64,000 bases of DNA from the NCBI GenBank assembly GCA_025765615.1, contig JAIVFJ010000076.1, positions 186,001 to 250,000 on the forward strand, given 5' to 3'. Below are positions 11,232-22,456 of the stretch, one piece after another. The DNA is from Zopfochytrium polystomum. Taxonomy: Eukaryota; Chytridiomycota; Chytridiomycetes; Chytridiales; Chytridiaceae. The notes below the pieces were generated by a model that worked only from the letters and a program-made list of their open reading frames with translations, was not told the origin of the DNA and ran no database searches. Positions within the stretch are counted from its first letter, which is position 1, and every line of letters starts with the position of its first letter. The position numbers and the translations under genes are program-made.

Positions 11232-11920
11232 CCTGGGGGCGGTTTCGTTTTTCGGTTTTCATTTCTATTGGGTTTTTTTTTTGGGGAAAACAATCGGAAA
11301 AGCAAGTTCTCCTTTCTCCCTTCCAAATGTTCCCTTCCCTCCTTTCCTTTCCTTTCGCGCCCTCGGGTGGCCCCACCGCCTCTTCCGCATTACCAACCCG
11401 GCCCCACTGCGCTTCCGGTTGACCCCCACCAACACATACACACACGCAGACACAGCTCGTAATTTCCCCTCCTCCCTTTCGGCAAGCCCCTACCATCGGA
11501 GGGGCACTTTCTTGGCAGCCCTCATCTCCCTCCTTTCCGCACTCGTGCCTCGCAATATCCCCCCGCTCCTCATACCACGGCCCCCCACCCTCTTTTTTTT
11601 CACTGTTGTTTTTGGGCTTTTCTCTCCTCCCGGCTTGTGCTTCCCCCCATCCCCCCGACTCCTGCGACACAAGGCAGTATCCCCCCTTTGTGGCCTTTTT
11701 TTTTGTTCCTACAGACGCAAAAAGAAAAGAAAAACAACACAATCGAAGGGAGTGGTACTTCAAGCGAAGCGGGTGGACTTTTGGCACGACACACCCTAAC
11801 CCCATCCCCGGCCGCCTCCCACATTCGGTTGCCGAACGCGGGGCTGAGGCACTGTGCCTAGGTCGATCTTTCCATATATCGACCCATATTAGCGCAAGCC
11901 GCTGCTGTCAAAGTACATGA
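11232..11920. other. Intergenic, pyrimidine-rich
   Basis: 3' flank of the Blh gene. T/C-rich with several T8-T10 runs and short CA tracts; ORFs here are low-complexity. No gene seen. Confidence 0.5.
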
Positions 11921-12428
11921 CGATACTTTGCGACCTCGGCGCTGGACGCAGACCATCTCGCGTGGCTCTGCCAGGCCATAGATAACCCAAACGTCACCGA
12001 AGAGCACGTTCTGCAAGTGCATCATAAAGAGATCTGCCTAATTGCCGGGACACTTCCACGTTGAGTGACATTGCAGTCTTGAATCTGCTAAAGTGCAGGC
12101 CGGATGAGCTCTCATACCGCCTCCGCGTGCTGGCGCAGGTGTCTTCGCAAGCGATAGCTCGCAAGCCGTCTTCGGGGGCAACCGCCAAAATGCACGGCTT
12201 GGAAGTTCTGTGCATGGTCGCCAGAAAGCTCGACGGCGTCGACAGGATCAGATCCGTCGAGTCGCTGCTCGCGCTGCTCACCAAAGTCCTCGACCTGAAC
12301 GTGTACACGTTTTTGTCGAGCGCTTCCTGGCGGCTGCTGCTGCCACACGCCTCGCCGAGACAGTACGCGCAGATCTCTCAACAGGTCGTAGTGCGGATCC
12401 GGACCCTGTGTCCCCCCTCCTTGGATTG
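11921..12428 (+). pseudogene. Truncated gene of unknown function, cut by a repeat
   Basis: Two coding-like segments join after a frame change near 12060. The first reads ...LDADHLAWLCQAIDNPNV... and ends in a stop after GTLPR. The second (from about 12061) reads SDIAVLNLLKCRPDELSYRL and continues through helix-like, Leu-rich sequence to 12410. At 12411 it runs directly into a dispersed repeat that also occurs at 16011, giving only a few foreign residues before a stop. No ATG opens the first segment. I do not recognise the family. The composition looks like a helical-repeat protein, but that is a guess. Confidence 0.4.
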
Positions 12429-12665
12429 AGTCGGAACCTCTCTTGGGAGTGAGACAAGATGTGTCTGTTTCTGTTAAGTGGAAAACAGTTCTGGTTTGAT
12501 CCCACATGCACCTCTGCGCACTAACTGTGCCTTGTGTTTGCCCTTTTTTTCAACCCCCTCCAACTTAGGCTTGTCTTCGGCAGAGGGGGAGCTGGTGCTC
12601 CAACGTGGTGGCTCCAACAGGTTGGGACCTGGTCACTTTCCTCCCCACCCTCTTGTCTTCCCCCT
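12411..12665 (+). repeat. Dispersed repeat R1, copy 1
   Basis: About 255 bp closely similar in the same orientation to 16011-16268. Shared landmarks are CCCCTCCTTGGATTGAGT, GTTAAGTGGAAAACAGTTCTG, CAACCCCCTCCAACTTAGG and CACTTTCCTCCCCAC. No coding potential was recognised; probably part of a transposable element. Confidence 0.8.
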
Positions 12666-12690
12666 TGGCTTCTGCCTTGGGGAGGGTTGG

Positions 12691-13098
12691 TGTGAGACTA
12701 CACCAAGGTCTCAGTGATAAAGTCTAGGTGTTTTATTCGCAAAAACAAGCGTGCCTGTCATAAAACCGCAAGGATCAGAACCCCTATTATTATTCCCAGT
12801 TCTTTAGTTTCCAAGGCATTACCAAAGTGTATTTGCAGCACACCCCTCTTTATTATTGGGCCTGCTTTTATTACTTTTGTCTTAACAGTTTCCGTTGCAC
12901 CAGGGTTTTCTCAACATATTTTCTTTTTCGGTGACGAACGGAGACTGCCTGACTGCCTAGGGATGGGGTGCCTGACAGGCTGTACCCCAAGCCCGCCTAA
13001 TTTATTATTTATTTTGGCACTTGTACATACACACATAGGGTTGGGGGGACTTGGAGCATTTGTGGTGGATGCTCCAAGTCAAGGGGGTTGACTTGTCA
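12691..13098 (+). repeat. LTR-like repeat R2, copy 1 (inverted relative to 52186-52595)
   Basis: About 408 bp beginning TGTGAGACTACAC and ending GTTGACTTGTCA (TG...CA ends). It is matched in reverse complement at 52186-52595 with small differences; shared blocks include TAAAACCGCAAGGATCAGAACC-like sequence and GGGGTGCCTGACAGGCTGTA. Length, TG...CA ends and the copia pol relic beside the other copy suggest an LTR. No clear target-site duplication is visible. Confidence 0.65.
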
Positions 13099-14158
13099 AT
13101 TTTCTCTCTCTCTGTTTTTGGGCCATTTCTCTTTTTCCTTTTTTTCTCCAATCTGATTTCTGTCCTTTGGCACCAATACAGAGTCCCTTCAAATCCATCT
13201 GGCTCGCGACGGTGAGGGTAGCGAGAGGTGGAACGCACCCAGGTGAGTACATGGTCCCTTTGGGGGCTCCTCTTAAGGGGCCACGGGTGGGGAATGCAGC
13301 TGGCCCACCACTGACTGTGTGACACTGCTGGCTCTGTGTTGGAGTGAGGATCACAGGCACTCGCCTGCTGCGACAACGGTGGTGGTGGTGGCAACAACAA
13401 CGGCGTCATCGTCCCCAACCTTCCCGTCCCTGCAAGGGTGTTGGTGGCTGCGCTCTGTGCGGCTGCCAACACCTGAGAGTTCGATCTACAAGTGCCCGCC
13501 TCAGTCCTATAGCTGTGAGAGTGAGATGTGTGAGTATGAGTGCAATGCAATAAAGCCCGTTGGTCGAGTGATCATGCTGATGCAGCCCAGCGGGGTGCGT
13601 GTACGATTGCAGGTGTTTCTGCATGCGAGTTCCCTGCTGGCGACCTTCCGACCCCTACATAGTCAACCCCCTTCTCTCTCTCCCCCCTGTCACTGGCGAC
13701 AACGAGGGCTCCCACAGCACTGTCTGTGAAGAGGGGCGCTAGGTCGCGCCCTGTACGTCCCATCGCTATTAACCACTCCTGTTGTAATTGAGATTAGGTT
13801 CCTGAGATAAAAACCCCCGTTTCCCTCTTCTCTCTCTTTATTCTGCGGTTGTGTTGTGCGCTCGGGAGTGCCCTTCTGTTTTCCCTTGCATCAGCCTGCG
13901 GCCACGCAAGTAATCAGTGCTCCGGCACTGATCCCTCAGAGGATTGCCCCTCTGAATGTTCATTCTTTGTGTTTGAGACCCCTGTTAGAGAGATCAGTAG
14001 GGATACTTTGTGGACTAGGCAAGTAGTAGGGTTGAAACATCCCAAAGACAACAGCCCAATAAAGTTAGTTTTAGCCTATTGTTTGCTTCCCTCACTCTAG
14101 GGCCCAGATCCCACGGTCAAAGGAGTGAGTATAGTCTCACAATCTCCTTGTTACCCTT
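13099..14158. other. Repeat-derived or unknown sequence without a supported gene
   Basis: Contains CT runs (13108-13150, 13670-13700), short incoherent ORFs, and a TATA-like GATAAAAACCC near 13805 followed by a CT-rich stretch. Probably old transposon sequence. Confidence 0.35.
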
Positions 14159-14245
14159 TTTCACTTTTCAGAATTGGTATTTAGGTCATTGCTCTATTTG
14201 CCACTCACAGGATTTAGAGAGCACAGTCTCACATGGTGCTCTGGT
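14159..14245 (+). repeat. Dispersed repeat R3, copy 1
   Basis: Matches 16545-16641 in the same orientation, with landmarks TTAGGTCATTGCTCTATTTG and GGATTTAGAGAGCACAGTCT. The two copies differ by a 10-bp insertion (AGCCCAGGGT) in the second. Confidence 0.75.
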
Positions 14246-14781
14246 AGAGCGTTGAGGATTACAAATACATGCAGTAATATTCGGCACTCCACCTCGCTCA
14301 GCAGGCACTTCTTGCCGAAGTCGCTTGGACCCTGGCGCCCGAAAGGAAGAAGAAAGTGAAAGAGAACGAGAAAAAACTGAAACCTCCTCCACAATCCCTG
14401 ATCTCGCTGCTGCCTCATCGTTCAGCGTACCTTTCACGTTACAATTGTGCTGTCGACCCCAACTTACTACTGTTGGCCTATCAAGTGTCCAGTGTGAGGA
14501 CAACAGGCTGTCAAGCCTGTGACCTCAAATAAATTAAGTGTATGCCCACTTTTTAACTGGTAATTGTGAGGATTACCACCCTGTCTCAACCTGCATTTTG
14601 CTGGCAAAATGTGACTCGGCTTGGATTCCTACTCTCTTATTATTTATTGGGTTTCCATACAGCCTCCAACTGGCTCCATCTGTCTAACTCTGAGCTCTAC
14701 TATTATTATTTATTATTATTATTTATTATTGGCGATGTTGCAGACAGAAAGACTCAGTCCTGATTCTAATTGCTGATACAA

Positions 14782-14855
14782 GGCTCCATTGCTCAGTGGT
14801 TAGAGTGCTCCCTTCAATTGGGAAGGTGCCAAGTTTGAGACATGCTAGTTGACAG
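14782..14855 (+). other. tRNA-like (Pol III promoter-like) segment
   Basis: GCTCAGTGGTTAGAG matches a tRNA A box/D arm, followed by a CCTTC...GAAGG anticodon-stem-like pair and a degenerate B box, AAGTTTGAGAC. It is too degenerate for a functional tRNA. A tRNA-derived SINE or tRNA relic is the simplest reading. An ATT-rich run lies just upstream (14700-14730). Confidence 0.4.
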
Positions 14856-15521
14856 ACTGAGCAGAAATGCAAAGTCCTACTATGCCTGGCCAATGGCCCC
14901 TCACTTTTGGAAATGACTAAGGCCTGAAACACTTCTGTGGGAGAAGTGCAAGGCCCAGATGGACAGAGTTAACAAGATGATGGCAGAGCTAGCACTAGCT
15001 CTACCACCTCCTACCATGATGTAATACCTCATAAAAGGGATGATATCACAGGGTTTTTCTTTACCTTTTCATTGGTGATTTTTACTTATTTTTCCAATTA
15101 GTAATTTATCCTGTTTTTCCTGTTTTTCCTGTTTCTCTTTATTTCTTCCTTGTTGTCTCTGTCTGTGTCTTTTCTTTCTTGTGTGGCTCAGAGTGACTGG
15201 CTTCTTATCTGCACCAATCATTTCTTGCCAGCCCTCTCCCCTCTGTTTGCCAAGAAATGCCCCATGATTCTCTGGGCTGTCTTCCTTGTTTGGCTGGCTC
15301 AGCCCCATCTCTTGGTGACTCACTCCTCCCATTCTTTTCTTTACTATTTTATTTATTGTTTTTGCTGTTTTGTATGTGTTTTTCCTCCTTTTTCCCTCCT
15401 CCCTGGTGATTCCAACCCTTTCCTATTTAAGCAGCTGTCCCCCATCTTGTTGAGTGTGTGAACCTGTACCTGAAGTTGCCTTGCCTGCCCTTTTCTTCCT
15501 GATTGTATGTAGAGCTGGGGG

Positions 15522-15600
15522 TGGCAGTCCCCTGGTGTGTGACAGGAGGTTGAAGTCCTCTTAGTGTGCTGGGTTCAAGCCCCAGTGCACCTCACCAATT
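15522..15600 (+). other. tRNA-like segment with a good T-arm
   Basis: CTGGGTTCAAGCCCCAG (15569-15585) is a perfect T-arm/B box hairpin, preceded by TGGCAGTCCCCTGGTG (D-arm-like) and an AGGA...TCCT stem, and followed by a CACCA-like end. The cloverleaf is not fully consistent, so a tRNA-derived SINE is more likely than a working tRNA. Confidence 0.4.
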
Positions 15601-16010
15601 CTGCATGCTGCTTAGGTTGGACTGGCTAGGAGTCACTTGGTGATGGAAGGATGGAGGGTAAATCTGTGGTGGTGCCTCTAGGTTCCTGTCAATACATCTA
15701 GTCAAATCCAGGTCTCTCAAGGTGATACGAATACAAGTTGGCTGGTCAGGCACTGCGGCAGGAATGGTCTCTCAGGTATGCCCCCTCCTCCCTGGTTGTT
15801 GGCTCCTGTGGCCTCTGGTGGGCCTGGTCTTCACTGGGTTCAGACCCTCTTTCTCTCAGATTAATGCCTGTGATGTCATGGTGCCACATTTGGGTGAGGG
15901 AGTGGGTGTTAACCTTACTTGCTTCTAAGATAGGGAATTCCTCTGGCTTGGTGAAGCAGATGTCTGTGTCCTAGTAGGATGAAGTAAGAAGAGTCCCACT
16001 GTCTCCCACC

Positions 16011-16268
16011 CCTGTGTGCCCCCTCCTTGGATTGAGTTAGAACTTCTCCTTGGAGTGAGACAAGTTGTGTCTGGTTCTGTTAAGTGGAAAACAGTTCTGA
16101 TTTAATTCAACAGACACCTCTGCACACTGACTGTTCCTTGTGTTTGCCCTCTGTGCCCAACCCCCTCCAACTTAGGGCTTGTCTGTGACAGAGAGGGAGC
16201 CTTGCTCCATGGTGGTGGCTCCAACAGACCAGGGTCTGGCCACTTTCCTCCCCACTCTCTTGTCTTCT
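16011..16268 (+). repeat. Dispersed repeat R1, copy 2
   Basis: Same-orientation partner of 12411-12665; see that entry for shared landmarks. Confidence 0.8.
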
Positions 16269-16303
16269 TCAGTTGGATTGGACTGCTGCACTTAGTGCTG
16301 CTC

Positions 16304-16410
16304 CCTGGAGCTTGCTGCCTCTTGCGCCTCCAGCATTGTTACCCGGATTTCCCAGTCCCCTTTGGCTTTGGCTTTTGCTTCCCATGGGCCTACTCTGTGT
16401 CATTGCCACC
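16304..16410 (+). repeat. Dispersed repeat R4, copy 1
   Basis: About 105 bp nearly identical to 60313-60415, including GGAGCTTGCTGCCTCTTGCG and CAGCATTGTTAC, then CCCTTTGGCTTTGGCTTT. Together with R1 and R3 it suggests one fragmented element family. Confidence 0.8.
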
Positions 16411-16544
16411 TTTTCACAGTTGCCTTTGGTCTGAGTGTGAGAGTCTTCTCATTGTGTGTAGTAAGAGAGTTTCTTTGTGTTTCTTGGGCTTCTTAAGACT
16501 CCAAATACATCGTCCTGTCTAGTGACCCCTAGACATCTCCTTTT

Positions 16545-16641
16545 TGTTCTATTTCACTTTTCAGGATTGGTACTTAGGTCATTGCTCTATTTGCCACCCA
16601 TAGCCCAGGGTGAGGATTTAGAGAGCACAGTCTCACACCGG
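16545..16641 (+). repeat. Dispersed repeat R3, copy 2
   Basis: Same-orientation partner of 14159-14245. Confidence 0.75.
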
Positions 16642-17049
16642 CTTGTCGTTGCAAGTAAATTTACTGTCCGTTTTCTACTTATTTAGGTCTTCTGAGGAAA
16701 AAACAGGGAAAGCTGGCTTTGAGAACTTTTGGACCTCAGCCAAGCCTTTATATCACTTTCGCAGCAAGGATGTTTGCTGCGGCACCGCCAATTCCAAAGA
16801 GATGTCTGATTTTAAGGAAGTTGGTTGTGGCACTCCTTGATCTGTTCCAAACATACTACGCCTTTGGAAACTTTAAGTTCGCCCCTCGGCAGTGCTATCA
16901 CTGACACATTTGCACAGCATCAGTGACGACCATGTGTTGCCAATCCAGTCTTACAAATACAGGTCAAAGTTTAGGTGTTCGATGATGCTACCTAAAAGCC
17001 TTCGAACTTCGGTACAAGTACTTTCCCATTCGCACAAAACCATTCTAAC

Positions 17050-18815
17050 TTCGCTGAATATTTACTTACAGATGTGCCCAGAAGACAGACATCTTTCTAA
17101 GGAAAGAACTTCAGATTTTCCACAAAATAGATGGGACGCTTGTGGATGTCTGTGGTGATGAAATCAAGGTCCAGCAGTCGCTTGAAGAGTCCCTTGAAGG
17201 GACACTGGTGTGTTTTCAGGTTCAGTCAAGAGCAACAGTATATATCCAGAATCAGCCACCGCCAACTTTTGTTCCTTTCCTGCAGCTGTTGCTGCGTCTA
17301 AAACTTATGATGCCTTCCTTTCCTACCAGTAAGTGAAATAATATTTGTTCCAGTTCCACTCCTCCCACTCAATTTTCTCGCCAGATGGGGCTGCCAGGAT
17401 GTCGTCAAGAACATTTACGCTGATCTCACCAAGTATGGGCTGGAAATCTGGTTAGATCTGCACAATATGAGGGGATCAATCAGCAGTTCCATGGCTGAGG
17501 GAATCGATGGGAGCAAGTCTTCACTCCTATCATGTCACTTGCATATCAGGTACTTGTCTACATCCACTACATCCATTATTCTTGACAATAATTACCATAA
17601 AGAAGGAATTAGAGAACTGCTAATCAGATATGCCAAAGAGCGAAAGAAGCCAAAGGTTCCAGTCCGCCTTCTGAGGCATTGTGAAGACGCAAGGGAGAGG
17701 TTTTCGCTATCATCATTTGAAATAATTGGTTTTTGAGATCATGTACCTCAATTTGATCAAGGCTTATGTGTGTTGATTTTTAGGGAAAGACCTATGGTCC
17801 TGTTGAGTGGAACGGTCAGATGAATGCTCTAGTGTGCAAGGCATTGATTGAAGATGGATGTGAAGATGTCAACTGCGGAGGTGATAGCCCTGGTGTAAAA
17901 GAACAAATTCAGAGTGGCAAACAAAACAGCATTGATGGTTGCTGCTCAAGGTGGCCACTTGGCAACCTTAATTCTACTCCTTGAGATGGGAGCAGACCAC
18001 TCTCTGAAGGATGCGAGTGGAAAAAGAGCTGAGCATTCTGGCCGTTCACTTGAGATCTGGAAGTGGGTTGGAATCCACTTCTTTTTGTTTTTGCCTCCAC
18101 CATTTGGATCGGATGGAAATCTTTCGTCCACAGACTGTGCTGAATTAGACTTTCTCCATCATCCTCACAGTGAACTGGAACTCAGACACATTTTGACACC
18201 AATTCGGCAGCTCTTGACGTTGATGAGAGTGGAAAGACACCAATTCACATCGCATCTCAAGTGGCCGTTTGGAAGTGGTTGAATGGCTTTTGGAGCAAGG
18301 CGCTTCTGTCAATGCTGCAAAAAAGCGCCAGTCCACACCACTCCATCTCGCAGCTCGTCAAGGTCATCTGGAAATTTCTAAGATCCCGTTGCAGAGCGGC
18401 GCCACTGTGAGAGCCGAGAACAGGGACATGTGGACAAAACTCCACATTGCATCGCATCAAGGCCATTTGGAAGTGACCAAGCTGCTGGTGTTGCACGGCG
18501 CAGATGTGAATGCTGAAAACAAGGACAAAGCTGCGCCGCTCTCAAAATGGGCATCTTGAAATAGCAAGGTGGCTTCTACAATAGGGGCGGTTGTAAACGC
18601 TGAAAGCAAGGAAAAGTCAACACCCCTTAACGTTGCATCTCAGGTGGCCATTTGGAGGTCGTCAAGCTGCTGGTCCAGCACGGAGCCGCTGTGAATGCCG
18701 AGGACAACAGCAATTGGACGCCTCTGCACATGGCGTCGTAAAACAGGTATTTGGCGGTGCTGAAATGGCTGGTACAGCAAGGCGCAGCTGTGGACGCTTG
18801 GAATTGTGCCACTGA
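17050..18815 (+). pseudogene. TIR domain - ankyrin repeat protein, decayed
   Basis: A TIR-like domain is recognisable: SKTYDAFLSYQ (17299-17330), then after a likely 52-nt intron (17331-17382) WGCQDVVKNIYADLTKYGLE, IWLDLHNMRGSISSSMAEGI and DGSK. The TIR frame is then lost by a one-base change: the next frame reads TPIMSLAYQ, as expected for the family. AKERKKPKVPVRL follows. From 17910 to 18810 at least six ankyrin units appear (TALMVAAQGGHLATLILLL, TPIHIASQ, STPLHLAARQGHLEISKI, KLHIASHQGHLEVTKLL and others) in alternating frames, with an in-frame TAA near 18742. The preceding ORF (17090-17290) ends in a different frame. TIR-ankyrin proteins resemble innate-immune sensors; this copy cannot encode one. 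Confidence 0.7.
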
Positions 18816-18829
18816 TGATGGATATCATG

Positions 18830-19723
18830 TGTTGGTAGAGACAGACAAAATAGCTCAGGATGCCTCAGCAGGTTTAAGCAAAGAATGACGAGTCAGAAAG
18901 TGGAGAAGTGGCTTATTGCAGCTATGGGGAAAAGGGAGAGTCGCTGACTTGGAATGTTGACCGACTGAAGTGGCTTCAGATTGTCCCTTGACAGTTTGGC
19001 CAGAAATTCGCTGAGGTATTTGGTGTATTTCTTTCACTTATGTTTTCTTTGAAAAGCTGACCTTCATAGATGTCTTCTTCCAATGTTTGTGATCCTTGTG
19101 TGGCAGTGATGAACTTGAATGTATGATTTCAATTTTTTTTTTTTTTTCTTTTCTTTTGGCTGGAGCTGAGACACCAAGGGACCAAACTAGGGCGATCTGG
19201 TAGACATATTCTTTCACATTCCCTAAGAGACCATCTCCTGCTATCTTTGAAAGACTGTTACAATTTAATCCCTGTAACAGAGCTCAAAAAGTTGTTTCTG
19301 CAATTTTTTGGTGTAACTCCTTTGCACAGCCGGGGGAACAAGGTAGGCGCTCCGCTTCAGTCCACCACAATCATCTCGCACCGCTGTGAAGGTAAATTCC
19401 TGGTGGCAATGACTCCAAGCAGGCCATGACAGGAGGTAATAGCCTCTCCTCCGAGTCATTCCAATTTCCCAATGTGGTGGGCTTTTGCTGCCTGCCAACT
19501 CCGCAGTACGAATGTTCTGTTGGGTAAAAGGTTTGGGGAAGCCTTCGAAGTCTCTGCTCGACTTTGATCGAAGTTACTTCGACAGCAATCCCCTTGCCTA
19601 AGCATTTGTTACAAAAATACTCGTGCAGAATGACAGTGACAGACTCCTTATAAGACATGACCTTCGGTGAATCCCAGCAAAGACAGACGGTTGGAAAAGC
19701 ACAGACAAACGCACACACTGCAT
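18830..19723. other. Intergenic, no supported gene
   Basis: AT-richer sequence with a T17-like run at 19133-19147. Short ORFs only. The last part is the 5' flank of the F-box gene. Confidence 0.45.
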
Positions 19724-21239
19724 ATGGCGGCCAAGTCATCGTCGTCGTCGCCGTCGGCAAAGGCCGTTCTTTGCGGCCGCAGCAGCGCCGAGGTGCTGGA
19801 CGCCATTCTCGAGCACTTGCCGTCCTTCTTGGATCTTCTCACCGCATCGCAGGTCTGCTCGGCCATGCGCAAGGTACGTACCCGTTGTCATTGTCGCATG
19901 CATGCACAGGCGTTTGGGGTGGTGATCTTGCATTTCGCCTGTCGCGCGACCGACACCACACACCAACCCACCCCCCACACAGGCCATCGACGGCAACCAC
20001 GAGTCCCGCTGGCGCCGCAAGCTCTTCGACCGCTACTACCGCGGCCGCACCTTCCGCGCGCGGCTGCCGGCTTTGCGCGGCTGGCTGTCGCGCGCCGCCG
20101 CCGCCGGCCAGACAGGTGGCTCGCAGCCGTTGCTCGACGCTTATGGCATGCCGCCGTGGGTGCGGCCCGACGACGCCGACGACCCGGGCGGATTCAAGGA
20201 TGTCGCCGAGATGCAGCGGCCGTACGGCCGCACTTTCCGCGTGTATGAGCTCGACGCCGCCGGCGTCGCGTTCAAGGACGGGAAGGTTCCCGTGCCGGGC
20301 GTGCGGATCAGGACGGAGCATACAGTTGGGAAGCTTGCCGGTCCGCAAAGGCTCATTCACTGACACACTCACGCTTCAACACTGGGGGGACCAGGACTTT
20401 GCTCACCGCGACATTGCCGCGTGCTTCTCCGCGTCGCAATTGCCGCTGCGATGCGACTACGACGTGCAGCCGCTCTACCGGCGGCTCGCGGCCGCCGCGC
20501 GGTGCGGGTGGAAGGCGTTTGCCGTCACGCTGTTTGCGACGGTCGACCCCGACGGCCGCGTCGACGCGCTGGCGTACCATCCGTGGTTGGTGCACGCCGC
20601 GGCGCCGCGAGGCTCCGCGAACTGGTACCGCAGGCTGGCGGCGGCGGCCGAGGCGCGGGCCAGCGGGTGGGTGCCGGCGGAGGGCGTGCTGCCGTATGAG
20701 CGGATGCGTGGCGATAGAATGGTAGGTTCAACCCAAACTCCCTCGTCCCCCACCAAAACTTCTGAAATTTTGAACGGCTCTGCGGCATCCCATAAAAGGA
20801 AACGTCCATCTCGGTCATGCTCCCGGCCAACATCGACCTCGCGCCGAGCTTTGTCGTGCTGCGGCGGGTTGCGGATTGCAGCTCGTCGTGCGACGGGTTT
20901 ACGATGCTCGAATGGCTCCCGGCAGGGCGTGCCGACGGCCGCGAGGAGGTTGACGACGACGACGACGGCGAAAGCGAGTGGGGAGAGGATGACGGCGACG
21001 ACCTTGGCGGCGGCGGCGGCGCCGGCGGGACCCAGACTGTCACGGCGCTTGTGACGCCGTTCGGCGACAACCACAGCTCTTGGAGTCGGAGGACGTGGGC
21101 GGCGCACTGGCGGTTCATGTTTCTGTGCAACGGCGGCCGCAGCAAGGTGGTGTTTGGGGAAGAGATGTACGATTGGTCGTCGTTTGGCGACCAGCCGGCG
21201 GACGGCGGCGGCAGGCGGTGGCCGCCACCACTGTATTAA
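19724..21239 (+). CDS. F-box protein of unknown substrate
   Basis: Exons 19724-19873, 19983-20324, 20395-20721 and 20799-21239; each is a multiple of three, giving 419 residues. Introns are GT-AG (109, 70 and 77 nt); the second donor, GTTGGG, is weak but is the choice that restores the frame. The N-terminus reads AEVLDAILEHLPSFLDLLTA, SQVCSAMRK then WRRKLFDRYY, an F-box that would bind Skp1 in SCF ubiquitin ligases. The rest has no recognised substrate domain; it contains Trp/Arg-rich motifs and an acidic D/E/G stretch near residue 320. The TAA stop (21237-21239) is part of the TTAA target site of the transposon that follows, so the native 3'UTR has been displaced. Confidence 0.75.
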
Positions 21240-22260
21240 CCCTTTGGGCCCCGACCTGTCAATATTGATACTCAGGCAAAAAAAAAACAACAACACGATC
21301 GTCGCCAGAGCGCCAGCTGCCCCCAGCGATCTGGACCCTCCAGAGAAAACCCCACGAGGACATCGTGATCTTTGGTCAATTTTCTATATATTTAAGTAAA
21401 TTTCGGACTGGAGCGTGGCCTTTGGAGGAAAAAAGTCATTCGTGCAAAAGATAGCAAATGTATTTCAAAAATGGTGACATCAAATATATATCCTGACTTC
21501 GACACCAAATCATTCATCCAAAAAAGGAGGTCAATGATCTGAAAGTTTGCAAGCAGCTTCTTAGTGAAATTTGTTCAAATTGGCGCAAAATTCTGGTACA
21601 ATTTTTGCAAGGGCAGGACCCTGCTCTGGCCCTGTGTCCTTTATTGAAGCGCTTATCTGAGAGTATAATTTCGTATTGCAATTACAAGAATAACTACTGC
21701 TGCTGTTGTTTGTGATTTTACAGCTTGACATCAGCCGGACACCTGCTGGCAATTGCCCAAATACAGGAAAACTTGGTGCAGTACATGCTACTTCAAGTTC
21801 TATTGGCAGCTTTTGTCTTAAAAATTTCTTCTGTGGACTACTTGAGTGGCAAGGGAATGGGTAAATGTTTCCAACCCTTGGCCAAATCCTAAATGACCAC
21901 TTTGAAAAGTAAAGTTCTCTGTACTTTATCAGCAAAAGTTGTGCAAGCTGATTGAACTGCATAGAGAATATGGCAATGCATATTTGTGCGAAAGAGCAAG
22001 GCTGCCAGATGGCTGGGCAAGATTCTGGCTTGATTTGGAAAAACGATATCAATTTTGATATCTTTCAAGACAACTCCCTTGTTTTTTGTGTTCTACATAG
22101 TAAAAACGTTTGCTTTTTTGGCAGGAAATTCTTTCTTTCATTATAAAGAAGAAATGTGCAAGGTTCAATTGGGGGTTAGCTGTGTTTTTGGGATGCTGTC
22201 AATGTGCCAAAAATGGGGGCCAAGATATCAAATGTGATATGTGCCACTGGGCCCAAAGGG
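21240..22260. mobile_element. Non-autonomous piggyBac-type DNA transposon, 1021 bp
   Basis: The ends are inverted repeats: CCCTTTGGGCCC at 21240-21251 and its complement GGGCCCAAAGGG at 22249-22260, each flanked by TTAA (21236-21239 and 22261-22264). TTAA target duplication with 5'-CCCTTTG ends is typical of the piggyBac superfamily (for example Looper-like elements). The interior is AT-rich, with short inverted motifs such as GATATCAATTTTGATATC near 22045. The longest internal ORF (163 codons, minus strand, 21561-22052) shows no transposase features. It is therefore probably a MITE or deletion derivative mobilised in trans. Confidence 0.8.
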
Positions 22261-22456
22261 TTAAGTGTTGATCTGCCCTTTCCTTTTATTTTTGGTGTTG
22301 TGATTCGTTCTGATGGGAAAAAAAAAGAAGAAGGCCGCGCTCGGGCGGAGGTAGCAGGAAATTCTGTTTCTGGAAACAGGCAGTTTCGAACAAAGAACAT
22401 GACCGGGGTCCCACAAACGAAAGAAAAAACATCACTAAACAACCCTTCAACCCTCG

